From positions 194,007-258,006 of the forward strand of contig VCAZ01000116.1 in assembly GCA_005784505.1 (NCBI GenBank): a stretch of DNA of 64,000 nt. Reading direction: 5' to 3'. Shown here piece after piece: positions 1 to 12,049 of this stretch. The notes under the pieces are model-generated. The model was not told where the DNA came from. It saw only the letters and a list, made by a program, of their open reading frames with translations, and ran no database searches. The stretch is from Bagarius yarrelli (taxonomy: Eukaryota > Chordata > Actinopteri > Siluriformes > Sisoridae). The position numbers were made by a program, and so were the translations under genes. The first letter of the stretch is position 1; each line of letters starts with the position of its first letter.

Positions 1-1140
1 GTAACAGGTGTGTATGTGTTTAGGAATGTTGTAACAGGTGTAACAGGTGTGTATGTGTTTAGGAATGTTGTAACAGGTGTAACAGGTGTGTATGTGTTTA
101 GGAATGCTGAAATGCAGACTTAACAGGTGTGTATTTGTTTATGAATGCTAAAATGCAGACGTAACAGGTGTGTATGTGTTTGGGAATGTTGTAACAGATG
201 TGTATGTGTTTAGGAATGTTGTAAAGCAGGTGTAACAGGTGTGTATGTGTTCAGGAATGCTGAAATGCAGACATAACAGTTGTGTATGTGTTTGGGAATG
301 TTGTAACAGGTGTGTATGTGTTTAAGAATGTTGTAACGCAGGTGTAACAGGTGTGTATTTGTTTTAGAATGTTGAAATGCAGGCGTAAAAGCTGTGTATG
401 TGTTTAGGAATGTTGAAATGCAGGTGAAACAAGTGTGTATTTGTTTAAAAATGTTGAAATGCAGATGTAACAGGTGTGTGTGTGTGTTTAGGAATGTTTT
501 AAAGCGGGTGTAACAGGTGTGTATCTGTTTAGGAATCTTGTAACACAGGTGTAATGTGTGTATGTGTTTAGGAATGTTTTAAAGCAGGTGCAACAGGTGT
601 GTATCCAAAGGTAGGTTGTAACACATCTATAGCAGGAGTAATAATATAATTGTGCACCGATGATCAGGTGTGCATATGTTTTGGAATATTGTAACATCTG
701 TAACAGGTGTGTATGTGTTAGGAAATGTTGTAACAGGTGTGTATGTGTTTAAGAACAGTTTAAAGCAGGTGTAACAGGTGTGTTTGTGTTTAAGAATGTT
801 TTAAAGCAGGTGTAACAGTTGTGTATGTGTGTTAAGAAATGTTGTAACAGGCGTGTATTTGTTTAACATCGTTGTTAACACAGGTGGAACAGGTGTGTCT
901 TGTTTAGGAATGTTGTAACAGGTGTAACAGGTGTGCATATATTTTGGAATATTGTAACGCGTGTAACAGGTGTGTGTAACATGTTTGGTAATGTTGTAAC
1001 AGGTGTGTATTTGTTCAACATAGTTGTAAACACAGGTGGAACAGGTGTGTCTGGTTTAGGAATGTTGTAACAGGTGTAACAGCTGTGCATATATTTTGAA
1101 AGATTGTAACGTGTGTACCGGGTGTGTATGTGTTTAGGTT
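1..1140. repeat. minisatellite, unit about 30-36 bp
   Basis: About 30 imperfect copies of a unit close to 'gtaacaggtgtgtatgtgtt' plus 'taggaatgtt', some with an added 'aaatgcaggt'. The array runs off the left edge of the window. Higher-order variants (with and without the gcagg block) alternate. Open frames on the minus strand here are by-products of the repeat. Confidence 0.95.
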
Positions 1141-1318
1141 TTTATGGTATGCACATCTCTAACAGTCAAAGTCGATTTATTCAGAATGAAACTGCCAAAA
1201 ATGATAATATTCCTGTTCTAATATAATGAGCTCACTGATTGCTGTAAATATGTGTGTGTATCTGTGTTTAGTGTTTTGTGTGAGTTGGTTTGAGAGGGCA
1301 AGTGCAGTAGTGTTATTC

Positions 1319-1338
1319 TACCAGTAGAGAGCAGCACG
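1319..1338 (+). promoter_or_regulatory. possible CTCF-like site
   Basis: 'taccagtagagagcagcac' resembles the CTCF core CCASYAGRKGGCRS, with one or two mismatches. A weak match on its own. Two better or similar ones follow within 5 kb. Confidence 0.25.
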
Positions 1339-1659
1339 GTGTCATGTAGTTTAAACACTGACGCAGACTGTTTTTAAAGGTCTGCTGCAGAACCAATAGT
1401 CTAATAAAATCGAATGAATAAACGTTAAATGTTTTATGTTAAATCTAAAGACCATAAACACAAAACATTATTATTTGTTTCCACACGACTGTAAAAATAT
1501 CCAAATGTCAGTGATTTATTTACTGCTGCAGTATTTCTGACCAATCAAATGTGAGAATCCAGTAGTCTAAAAACACTGTAGTCTAATGAGCTTTTTCTAA
1601 AGTCTAATTTTTCTTTATGCTATAATAGATGACCATTAGAACTGTTCTGCTGGTTGTAG

Positions 1660-1850
1660 GGAAGTGGTGGCTCGTGGTTAAGGTGTTGGACTACTAACCC
1701 AAAAATTGTGGGTTTGATTCTCGGCACCACCAAGTTCCCACTGCTGGGCCCATGAGTAAGGCCCTTAACCCCCAATTGCTCAGTTGTATAAATGAGATAA
1801 ATGTAAGTCGCTCTGAATAAGGACGTCCGCTAAATGCTGCAAATGTAAAT
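1660..1850 (+). mobile_element. tRNA-derived SINE, family 1, near full length
   Basis: The head 'agtggtggctcgtggttaag' resembles a tRNA A box and 'gggtttgattctcgg' a B box. It is followed by a body with 'ggcccttaacccccaattgc' and a tail 'cgctaaatgctgcaaatgt'. At least ten related copies are scattered through the window. The type is one I associate with catfish and relatives. Confidence 0.8.
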
Positions 1851-2346
1851 GGTTGAAAGTCTCTTCACATCCTGATAGCAATCATTAGGTTAACTGGTCC
1901 AAATGTCTTTATATGTAGTTATAGATTCTATGGAAGACGTAGGACCAAGAAATGTTTGTCCAATCAAAAGATTCAATCCGAACATTACGATAGGTTTTCC
2001 CACCTGCCTGTCAACATATTTATGTGCAAATCTCTGCGCACCCTGTTCATACAGACAGGAAACCACATCAGTGCGTTGACATACAGCGGTAAAAATACAA
2101 TCTGGATCAAAACAGAATTAATCTCGATGTGTGTGTGTGTGTGTGTGTGTGTTTTTCCACACTGGAGTCGAGTACAGGAGTCAAAGGATCTAAACAATGA
2201 TGTCATGGTTACAGTATTTCTTTTGGACAGGTTGGAATATGGTGTGATTGGATTTCGGTGTGTTTTGATAATAACTGGTTTATGTAGTTTTAGGAATGAG
2301 TTCAACTACAGCAGTGGTGTGTAATTAGGGAATATTATTAGTAACA

Positions 2347-2613
2347 GTACAGCGTGACTACCGAGGGGTTTCGCAAAAACGATGTGAGATTACGTTCGAC
2401 GCAGTTGAGTGACGTGTCTTAAACTGTCCCAATACTGCATGCCGGCACACTTGTTCCCTTGTGCACTTATCAGCTAAAGTGTGCACTTCCAAAATTGCAC
2501 ACTTTGTAATAGACCTCAACAAGCAGTGTGGGTATTGGGACAGGGCCAATGTTTTAGGATCTACTACACTAAACACTCCTCATAATAAACTGGATAAATT
2601 GAGTAAATCCTTG
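2347..2613. mobile_element. short dispersed element, copy 1
   Basis: Starts 'gtacagcgtgactaccgagg' and matches 4184-4424 along its length at roughly 80 percent by eye. It contains 'tcccaatactgcatg' and, 120 bp later, 'gtgggtattgggac', an internal inverted pair. Probably a MITE. The family is not recognised. Confidence 0.6.
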
Positions 2614-2770
2614 GACTGGGGTAAACATACACTTTTAGTAGTATCGGGCTACAGTTAGCCTTGTCCAAGATGTCCTACCGCACCTTTAACAGTGAAAACA
2701 TATGTAAGTTATTATTTCTAAGCCTTAAAGCAGGAAGTATTATTAAAAATAACTCTTGTTCTGCACTTGA

Positions 2771-2790
2771 GTGCCAGCAGAGGGCAGAAA
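2771..2790 (+). promoter_or_regulatory. CTCF-like site
   Basis: 'gtgccagcagagggcagaaa' contains CCAGCAGAGGGCAG, a very good match to the vertebrate CTCF core. It lies between two copies of a short dispersed element. Binding is inferred from sequence only. Confidence 0.45.
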
Positions 2791-4183
2791 AGTTCTTTCT
2801 AGCACATGTCCTTTCTCTCTACATGATGTAACACGGAGCAAAAAGAGATAACAGGATGTCCCTGACATATTCCTGAGCAGTAGGATGACAACACTAAGAG
2901 TGCTAATATTTTCCTGACGTTTCGTCGAAGCTCTCTGTTACTCTGGCATCTCATGGCAGATTATCAGGAAGTTCCGACTCGGAGTCCATGGTGTTTCAAA
3001 GATATTTATGTTTGCAGGCTTTTTTTTTTAGCTCCTTATCCGTTCCTGCGTGCTATATAATTCTTATTTTATGTGTTAGGTTCAGGACAGGTCTTGTTTT
3101 TACCCTTTTCTTGCTAAGAAGAAACGATTGTCTCACATAAAGACATGTAATTGAGTGAGTGCACAGCACGATGGTTCAGGAACAATGATTGTAATTACGA
3201 ACGGCACTCCAGAGCAGGTACCTGCTGTGTCCTCTAGCACTCTGGCTGGAATTGGACAACACAAGGTGTTATAATAAGATCACACCTGTCTGTCCTTAGC
3301 CTGCCTTTCGGTTCTTTTCTTGTTTTTAATGTATAAGCACACGACCCCACGTCCCTTTTAGCCTTTTCACTAAAACTTGAGGGACACGTACTACTCAGCA
3401 CTAACAGCAAGCCAAAAGAATACATCTCAGAACCACTGATTAACCCTTAATTGGTGTTGATGTTTTTTGCTACCGAGCCGATTTTCACTGGTCTGGTGGG
3501 ACCCACCACATTGTTGTCTTTTTAATCTACAGTTTATTAAAAAGGTTTTTTGAAGAAGGTTTATTGAATATAAGTGTAACATGAAAAATAAGCTAATGCT
3601 AATGAGTCTGACGCTAAAAAAAAAAAAAATTAATAGCATTATTTCTCTTTAAACAAACTTTGAAATCGAGTCCCACAGACCCAAACAGCGTACAAGGGTT
3701 AAAGGACGGCGTTTTTTCATAATCAGTGTGTTAGAGCAATTATAATACACTTCTGTTTTTGCTAAAGCTTAATAAACACAAAAGAGTAAAACTTTCACTA
3801 CAGAAGGATAAAAATTAGGGAAAGAAAATTACGGATGTTGATGGATTATTTAAAAAACATTTCATATAGCAGTAAACAGGAAGTAATATATGGTCTGGTC
3901 ATAATACCTGTGCACCTGTCCTGTCCTGTCAATACACCCTGGTGCCCCTCGTTTGTGCATTCCCACTGAAGGGTGTAGGTGTGTAGGGTGTCTCAGTTCG
4001 CTAGTGAGCTTCTTTGCCCCGCCTACTTGGGGAAAGTGAGAATCCAAGCAGACTTTGATTAAGAATATTACCCATAAGTCATCTGGTGGTGTGACATTTC
4101 AAACTTTTGGACTTTTGGATAGAAGATGTAAGTGTAAGTAAGTGTTTATTTCATGTCATTATCATTTTTAGCAGCAATACCAC

Positions 4184-4424
4184 GTACAGCGTGACTACCG
4201 AGGGATTTCGCAATGATGAGGTGAGATGACGTTAGACGCAGATGAGTGACGTGTCTTAAACCATCCCAATTCTGCATGTCAGCGCACTTGATCCCTTGCG
4301 CACTTATCAACTGTAGTGTGCACTTCCAAAAAAAACTTTAAGGCGCAGTGTAGGTATTGGGACAGGGCCAATGTTTCATGATTTAACACTCCTTATAAAA
4401 ACTTGATTAATTGAGTAAACCCTT
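4184..4424. mobile_element. short dispersed element, copy 2
   Basis: Second copy of the element at 2347-2613, same orientation, with the same start and the same 'tattgggacagggccaatgt' block. It is slightly shorter through small deletions. Confidence 0.6.
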
Positions 4425-4451
4425 CTATTTAAGTTCATCACTTGTCGCTCT

Positions 4452-4522
4452 TACATTTACAGCATTTGGCAGATGTCCTTATTCAGAGCGACTACACAAC
4501 TAAGCCACCACTTTCCCTGACT
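4452..4522 (-). mobile_element. SINE family 1 fragment
   Basis: Reverse-complement tail of the family 1 SINE ('tttacagcatttggcagatg', then 'agagcgact'), truncated soon after. It abuts copy 2 of the short dispersed element. Confidence 0.6.
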
Positions 4523-5189
4523 GTTGTAGTCTGTACTTAAATGTTTAGACTGGTGTTATATAATAAACTTAAATTAAGTTCAAGTGTTAAGTTCAAACCT
4601 CCGTCCTCTGCTTTATGGTAACAGACGAGACGTAAAGCTTTGACTTTTGTAATAATTAGTTCTTATGTGTGTCCAATGACATTAAAGAAAGACCGGCGTA
4701 AGCTAATTTATAACTCATGATTTTGACTATTTGAGAGCTGAAATCGTAGATTTGTGTATATTAGAGGTTCATAAGTGACAGTAACATTTATAGAACCGAA
4801 ATTGGGATATTTCAGTCAAACGGTTACAATATCTCTTGAATTGAATAAAAAATTAGAATTGACTCAGGTTCTGTAAAGCCCTTTGTAATGTCTAACAATG
4901 TATGTCCCCCATAATTCCTTTATTTTGGTTTCTTCCAATTTCACAAACTAATTATACCATATTGTCAATCACTTGCCACTTGAGACGCTTTGAGGAAGGC
5001 TGAAGGTGTGAAAAGTTTCAGGAATTTGGAACGTTTCCACTGAGATGGCCATAATGTGAATAATTTTTTCCTTCTGGGATTACTTCACAAGGTCCTTTCA
5101 ACAAGTAGCACTTCAATATGTCTCCTACACTATTTCTCACGGATTTAAATAAGTATGAAAACCTGTTATGCTACAATAATAAGAAATAC

Positions 5190-5460
5190 TAAAGCATGCT
5201 GTAATAGGAAATTAATCAGTAAGTGAATTATCCTCCAATGACAGCACATCCTGCTGCGTTTGAATTCTTTTTTGTCTGTCTTCGTGACATATCAGTGTTT
5301 CCAATAGGATTAAATCTGTCTAATAGAAATAATAACGGGGTTGTACACATCAACAAATGATAGCAATTAACCATCATTTCGGCAGGTGACTCATTTATTT
5401 GACACTACCTGCTTATTAACTCTGTACCAAAGAATAATACCGTCCTTTTATATGGCATAT
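5190..5460. promoter_or_regulatory. candidate conserved noncoding element
   Basis: Non-repetitive, balanced-composition intron sequence with dense homeodomain-like TAAT/ATTA cores, a TGACTCA (AP-1 type) and CAGGTG (E-box). It stands out from the AT-rich and repeat-rich surroundings. No alignment was possible, so this is a guess from texture. Confidence 0.2.
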
Positions 5461-5924
5461 ATGGCAAAGTTTGTATCTTTTCTTTGATGGATTTGTCGCC
5501 ATGGAGATGAGTCATAGTGTACTGTTCAACCAGCCACCTCGTTTTACCCTTCACCGGCCTTTAAGCCCTTTTTTGAGCCACGTGTTGACTTTATTTATCA
5601 CGGAGTCACGTGCCTCAGAGGGTCTGCTGCTTATAAAAGTGCAAGCCTTCCCCCGGGAGACAACAGTGTCCAAACATTGCACTAGCAACACGGTAACTTT
5701 TATTCTAAGAGCTTTAAATATGTGTGTGTGTGTGTGTGTGTGTGAAATCGTGTTTAGAGCTTATGTCTGGAATCCATTGCTTATACTAAATTAATTAAAG
5801 TCTAGCTCTTTTTCCTCATCTTTGATGTAACCGCAGTTACAAGAAGAAAAAAAAAAATGCAATAATTACGGAATGCCATTGAGGACAAAATTCGGTATAA
5901 GTAGATAAAAAAAAATCTAATAAT

Positions 5925-6058
5925 TGTCAGTAGATGGTTAAGGTGTTGGACTGCTAATTGGAAGATTCAGTTTGCTTCCCAGCATCACCGCATCACTACT
6001 GCTGGGCCCCTAAACGCTTACTTGTATAAATGAAATAAATGACACAAATGTAAATGTA
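5925..6058 (+). mobile_element. SINE family 1, degraded
   Basis: 'gatggttaaggtgttggact' head, 'cactactgctgggcccct' middle and 'acacaaatgtaaatgt' tail. The A-box half is partly lost. Confidence 0.6.
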
Positions 6059-6207
6059 CAGATATCCGAAACTTGTCCTTCCTCGGGATGTGGAATTATT
6101 TGTATGTCTCCCGTGTTTTCTCTTTCCATTTTCTCTCATCTTGCGACGGTTTGCTGCAGGTTGGTTTCCAAGGCTAACGTTAATGCTAACGGCAAATTCT
6201 CTGTGCT

Positions 6208-6388
6208 TACATTTGTGTTTTACATCGCTGTTTTCAGCATGTAGCAGACACCCTTATCCAGAGTGGTTTACATTTTGTAATACTCATTTATACACCTGAG
6301 CAATTAGGGGTAAATGGTTTTTCCTGAATCAAACTCACTGGCAATCTTCCAGTTAGCGGTCCAACACCTTAACCCTTATGCTACCAAG
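6208..6388 (-). mobile_element. SINE family 1, reverse orientation
   Basis: Reverse-complement features: 'cagcatgtagcagacaccct', 'ctgagcaattaggggtaaat' and the head end 'gcggtccaacaccttaaccc'. It lies 150 bp from the plus-strand copy, so the two form an inverted pair. Confidence 0.65.
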
Positions 6389-6457
6389 ATGTTTTATCAG
6401 ATTATTCATATTATAAATACTCTTTATATTTTTGTGAAACAATCATAGTCACTGTCC

Positions 6458-6476
6458 GACCACCAGAGGGAACCCT
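6458..6476 (+). promoter_or_regulatory. possible CTCF-like site
   Basis: 'gaccaccagagggaaccct' fits the CCACNAGRGGG half of the CTCF core but diverges at the 3' end. Same orientation as the site at 2771. Confidence 0.3.
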
Positions 6477-6479
6477 CAC

Positions 6480-7570
6480 CTGAGTTCTGACTGCCCTCTT
6501 CAGCATCAATCCCTTTCGGATGTTAGCTGTATAAGCTAATCGAAGTAGAATAATGGTTTGAGGTATTGCCAGCCTGCATTTGCGTTTTGGTTGCATTTGT
6601 AAGTGTTACATACTATTGGTGCACCAAAAAAACTTGAAGAACAAGGTGGAATCTCGAGATGGAGATGGAATGGAACCTTAAAGAGATACCTTTTTTGTAA
6701 AAACCAGAGCAGATAATTTACCCTAAAATTACTAAAAGGTTTGATGTAAAGCTGCAGCAGCTCAGCTCAGGGGGGGCAGCAGTGGCAGCATGGTGGTGCT
6801 CGGTATTGATCCTATTGATCTTCTGATCAGCATTAACCACTGAGGCCTCACCTGCCCCTTTATTCTTGTAGAACGTTGACTCTTTAATGGTCTTGTTGTT
6901 CTAATGATATTATTTATCCTAGTGACACCTAAAAAAAAATCATTCCCGACACCTATAGACGGTATCCTGTATGGTTGTCTGATCAGGTATCAGTATTCAA
7001 TACCGTCTCCTTGGTGTCTTTTGACTGTTCTTTGTTTCCAACTAATGCTAATGTGCTTTCTTTGTATGCTTTCGGCTCCCTCGTGGATGTGTGAGATGCC
7101 GTTGCCAAGCAGTAAACCTGAAATGACCTTTTTTTCCTCTAGAATAATGAAAAAAAATCTGTGTATGAAATGTGGTTCCTACACTAAAGGTGCTCGGCGT
7201 GTCTTTAGTAACAACAGACTACGGGTTTCTCTTTGTTAGAAGCAGTTATTAGCAGCTGTCATTTGTGTCGTCCTTGCAAAAAAGGGTCCGGTGCAGTAGC
7301 GCTGTGCTTTCTGTTTAATTAGTTTGTTTTTTCTAGTTTAAGCAAAAAGGAAGCAGAACATTCGATTTTAGCCCATTCTGTTCCTGTAAGCAATTTGCCG
7401 GTTGCTAGTTATGTAGCATTAAAGCTGGATAAAGGAAATAAATGGAACAATTTTTAAGTTTTGAAAGATGAATGCAAGACTACATCTGCAAACTATGTAC
7501 TTTAGTTGGGGCATTTTGACCTAAAGCACTTGATGATGTCAGTTCATTTGTAAATTTTGGGGTTCATTTT
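6480..7570. other. intron, no gene seen
   Basis: AT-rich intron sequence. Short open frames here (for example 6904-7239) have no recognisable domain, no coding-like composition and no splice context. Confidence 0.5.
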
Positions 7571-7790
7571 CACCAAAATGAGGATGGGTTCTATGATGAG
7601 TCTGGTTCCTCTCAAGGTTTCTTCCTATTCTGTCTCAGGGAGTTTTTCTTTGCCACCGTCGCCTCGGCTTGCTCATCAGGAACAAACTGATTTTCATTTT
7701 TATTTTATAATCTCTTTGATTGGATAAAGCTGCTTTGTGACAATAACCATTGTAAAAAGCGCTATACATATATATTTGTAAATCTTTAAA
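7571..7790 (+). mobile_element. dispersed fish repeat tail
   Basis: Contains 'gagtctggttcctctcaagg', 'agggagtttttctttgccac', 'ggcttgctcatcagg' and ends 'aaaagcgctatacatatat'. I know this block as a very common teleost interspersed repeat. The family name is uncertain. Confidence 0.6.
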
Positions 7791-7960
7791 AATCGCTAAA
7801 TTCTGTCGTTTCTGAAAATTGAGAGGATGACGCCATTTTTTATAGTTTCATGGTACATACATATAAAAAAACCCTCCAGTTTTCACCTCGTAACAAACAG
7901 CATTAACCTTACCACAATAAAACACCGAACGATTCATATAGATGTACAGTAATGCTGTGG

Positions 7961-8150
7961 TGGGAAGTGGTGGCTTGGTGGTTAAGGTGTTGGACTGATA
8001 CCAGAAAGACCAGGGTTTATTCCCAGCACCACCAAGCCACCACTGTGGGCCCGTGAACAAGGCCCCTTAACCCCCGATGGCTCAGTTGTATAAAAGAGAT
8101 AAATGTAAGTCGCTCTGAATAAGGACGTCTGCCAAATACTGTAAATGTGC
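7961..8150 (+). mobile_element. SINE family 1, near full length
   Basis: 'agtggtggcttggtggttaa' (A-box-like), 'gggtttattcccagcacc' (B-box-like), body 'ggccccttaacccccgatgg', tail 'ctgccaaatactgtaaatgt'. Confidence 0.8.
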
Positions 8151-8861
8151 AATTTAAAAGAAGAAAATTGTGGTATTTTGAGTTATTAGTTTTTATATTA
8201 AAATAAAAAAACACCCTGTTAGCTAAAATTATTAATGTGTTCCTTTAGAAATCATGTCACATCCACGTCACATTGAGGAAACTTAAAAACAAGAGTTAAA
8301 AGAAAGAAAAAAGAAACTTCTCTAGTGGACAGGTGAGGTATTACACTGTCTGGTATTGTATTATATGTCTGTTATTTTTTTAGTGATTGTAATCTAAAGC
8401 GCTGCAAATATTAGTGTTAATAATATTAATAACAACAACAACAACAGGAGTCTTCAGGCATCAGTAGACAGCTATGTGTTCCAACAGTGGGTAAATAAAA
8501 TAGTGTATTTTTAAATTAATTATAGACGATAGAGCTAATATCATCTTCTGCTCAGTCAGCCGTTTTAAACAAGAAGCCGGCGGCACTTTTGATAATTGAT
8601 GTGATTAATGGTTGTCCTTTAAAAAGGCTTTAGAAGTATAACATTTACAGTGTAACCCAAATAAATCCCGCGTGGTCTTTTGACGTGACCCTTTTCCACC
8701 TGGAGACACAAGACATTGTGGAGGTGCAGGTCGAAGTCTAGCTATTGGACAGGGGCAAGCTGGGCCATGTGGTTGTCTTGACAGGTTTAAAAAGGTCTAC
8801 ACAGAAATACAAACAATACAAAATGTTAATGTCTTTATTTTTTACACATACTCAGCACAGC

Positions 8862-9025
8862 GAAATTTGTTTCTTCGCACATCCCATCTTAGAAAGTTGG
8901 GGTCAAATCGCAGGATCATCTATGATACAGCAGGAAGAGTTAGGAGTCTTGCTTAAGGACCCAGTAGTGGGGCTTAAACCAAGGTCTTTTTGGTCTTCCA
9001 ATCAACAACTCAGCGCCTTATAAAT
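8862..9025 (-). mobile_element. SINE family 2, reverse orientation
   Basis: The complement reads like the second tRNA-type SINE of the window (ggctctgggttg…ttcaagcc…cttgagcaa…cttcctgctt). Here it appears as 'agcaggaagagttaggagtc', then 'cttaaggacccagtagtgg' and 'tcaacaactcagcgcc'. Confidence 0.6.
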
Positions 9026-10496
9026 CAATTTTTATACTTACTTACAGTATAGATGGAAATAATATAGGTACTTGTTCATTTATTAGTCATCTTTCAGATT
9101 TTTTGTTATGAGGTTTCCAGTTAGAGAGGGCCAAAGAGACCAACTCCTCCTAAAGGAACCTTCAACCAGCTGAGAGATCAGCTACAGTCTCTCAAGCTAA
9201 TTTGTGATCTACCTTTGGTGATGGATACCTGATTTGACTTGATCAAAAATCCGACTGGGAACTGACCAGTAACTGGGCATCCTTGTGAAGTGCCCAAGCA
9301 ACCTCAAGCAAATGTGCTTGTAGATTAATCAGTAAACAGAGATCTTTGTCTACATACCACCAGAGATGGTCCCAAGAATAATCCAAGACTTCAAGCTGAA
9401 GGAAGAACCCCACTCTTCCGTTTGGTGTAGCAATTTCCCGTCCACTAGCTAACTGAGCTCTATTACATGATGATGTATAACCAGGGACATCTTTTTTGAG
9501 CTGCTGATAATGCTGCTTTACAGGGCAACAAAATAGTCACTCGTGATTTTGATGGATGGGAAAGGAAATTTTGGCATTACTTTCACTCAGAGAGCATGGC
9601 CTCTTTTGTGTCATTGGTTTCCTGGCTACATGTCGTTTGTGGCATCATCAGGATTTAATCTAGAGACTTTTCAGTGATGGAACAAACTGGAGCATTGGTA
9701 GCTTGGTGGTTTAAAAGTTCCAATTTGCCGGTCATGAATTTATACCTCAAAACAGCCAGCCGTCAAGGGTGAGTGCTTAATCCTCAATAGGGTAGGAAAC
9801 TCTGGAAGAAGCTGTCTGCCAACTGCCAAAAGATACAATTTGTGTGGTCCAGAATTCAAGATCAAGCACTTGTTACCTCATCTCTAAACCCTTTCACATA
9901 AACAAGTTTGAAGTAATTAAAAGACTTGTTTGTGCCACTTCCACGGTGCCGCATCAATATGTGATGAGGGCCCTCCAGCTCGCCTCGCTGCGCCCATAGG
10001 GGTGCTAATGTGGTTTGTCACACACTCCCACACTTCTACCATCCTCTTAAGTGTGCGAGCGTGCCACTTACATAGAGGACACCGCAAGGAGAGGATGAAG
10101 AGCTTTCCAGGCACCCTCTCAGCTACTCCAAAACCTTAGGAGTTATCTAACCTATCTAACTAATCAAATCCATTTCCTGTTTATTTCATATACTACGCTT
10201 TATACCACAGGCTTGAGATGGTCCTAAAATTATTGTTTTTTAAAATAGTGTCATGTAAAAATGAATTAGATGTTTGCCAGCCTGAATCCTGAAGATCTTT
10301 GTTTCCCTTTTTTCCAAGCTTGATCTTTGAACTTGATTGTAAATGATTTGTGGATACAGAAATCAGTTATGTTCAGTATATTTTTGTGTAAACGTCGGGC
10401 TTCATCAAAGTTTGCTTATCTTTTTTCCGTCTCTCGCATGCACTGAGATTTAATTTGGGCTTTATGGTTGTCTGGCTATTAAATCTAAGAGAAAAA
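9026..10496. other. intron, no gene seen
   Basis: Mostly unique AT-rich sequence with a weak SINE scrap near 9690-9830. A GC-richer patch at 9930-10130 has open frames on both strands but no recognised domain or splice context. Confidence 0.4.
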
Positions 10497-10511
10497 ATAT
10501 GTACTTTTCTT

Positions 10512-11490
10512 GAGAAAAAGTGATGTTACAGCGGTCAACATGTACTGATGTACTACACAAATTTGCTTTAAATTGTGTGTTATAAGATTGTGTATTTTTT
10601 TTTTACAAGATGTAGTGTCGCAATTGGCCTTTCACTCATTCTAATGCAGAATTCGATTGGGGAAGCTTGCCGGCAAGTTGCCAGATGTCAGCAAATCCCC
10701 CATGCATCGAAAAATAGTAAAAACTATTTAAAGCGAACTATTTAGTGAAATAGTGCTACGTGTAACCAACAAAGATAGTGCACATGGTAACATAGGAGTA
10801 ATCGAATGATTCTTATCTTGTATGTTAACTATTTGTATGCTTTTATTCTGCTTAAAGGATTAATCTTGATTTTTTTTTTTAATCCGGTGAAAAAGTGATG
10901 TTACAGCTGTTAACACGTACTAATCTACTAAAATCGTGTGTTATAAGATAGTTTTTTTTTTTTTTTTGTTAAATTCTAATGCGGAATTTGATTAAAAAGC
11001 TTCCAGGCAGGTTGCCAGATTTTAGCAAATCCCCAATGTATTAAAAAGCATGTAAAAACTATTTAAAGCAGGGGGGGGCAATCTCGGTCCTGGAGGGTCG
11101 GGGTGTCCTGCAGAATTTAGCTCCCATCCTAATCAAACACACCTGAACCAACTAATCAAGATCTTGTAGGCATACTTGAAACTTACAGGTAGGTGTATTA
11201 AGGCAGGTTGGATCCAAACCCTGCAGGACACCAGCCCTCCAGGACCGAGATTGCCCACCCCTCTGCTTTAAAGTAAATATTTAGCGAAGTAGTGCTACAT
11301 ATAACCAGTGCACATGGCAACATAGGAGTAATAGAATAATTTTCAGTTTGTATCTTAACTATGTGCATGTTTTTATTCTTCTTAAAGGGTTAATCCTGAT
11401 TTTTTTTTTTAATCTTGAGGAAAAAGTGATGTTATAGCTGTCAACATGTACTGATGTTCTAGACAAATTGTACTAAAATTGTGTGTGCCC
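10512..11490. repeat. tandem repeat of about 325-375 bp, two and a part units
   Basis: Units start near 10512, 10888 and 11416, each with '(g)aaaaagtgatgtta' then 'caacatgtactgatg' or a variant. Later shared blocks include 'gccagat', 'agcaaatccccca' and 'cataggagtaatcgaatgat' (or a variant). The second unit carries a 197-bp MITE and the third is truncated. Confidence 0.8.
11069..11265. mobile_element. hAT-type MITE, 197 bp
   Basis: Terminal inverted repeats of about 45 bp: the left end begins 'cagggggggg' then 'caatctcggtcctggaggg', and the right end is the complement. They are flanked by 8-bp duplications atttaaag (11061) and ctttaaag (11266), 7 of 8 matching. No coding capacity. The neighbouring tandem unit keeps the empty site near 10725 (see findings). 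Confidence 0.85.
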
Positions 11491-11984
11491 CCGCCCCCCG
11501 AAGCCTATTACTTATTAAACTTACATTTTCACAATTTCATCCCTAACATTTTCTAGTAACGTAGCGAAATAAAAGTAAGAACGGACACTTTTTCCATAAA
11601 TGGTATATACTACAGGGTTACTACGCACCTCTGCGTGTGTCCTGCAACGATGAATCTGGATTTTCCTAACGATACTAAAAAAACAAAAACGAAAAGTGGT
11701 CTGTGGATAGAAAGAATGATCTATCTGCAGATATGAGCGTAGCCATATAATATCGTCTATTTTTCTCATTAATGTGTAAATCGGCATCTATTGCATATGA
11801 AAATATGTGGTGGAGAAGCTGCCTGTTTTGCTCTGTGTTCATAAAAGCTTCAGGAAATAAAGCTTAACGTGCTTAAACACAAAAGAACACCACCCAACCT
11901 GTGAGCTTTTAATGCGACCGCCCGCCTGCCGGCGTTTTTCTCTTCATTAAGGCTTTAACAGGAGCACAAAAAGCTCTTCAGAGA

Positions 11985-12001
11985 AAGAGATAGAGAGAGA
12001 G

Positions 12002-12049
<48 letters not shown>

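Noticed and set aside
1..1140. Possible CRISPR-like array of repeats with spacers
   Set aside because: The whole unit, including the 'spacer', is repeated with drift, and the context is an animal intron. It is a minisatellite.
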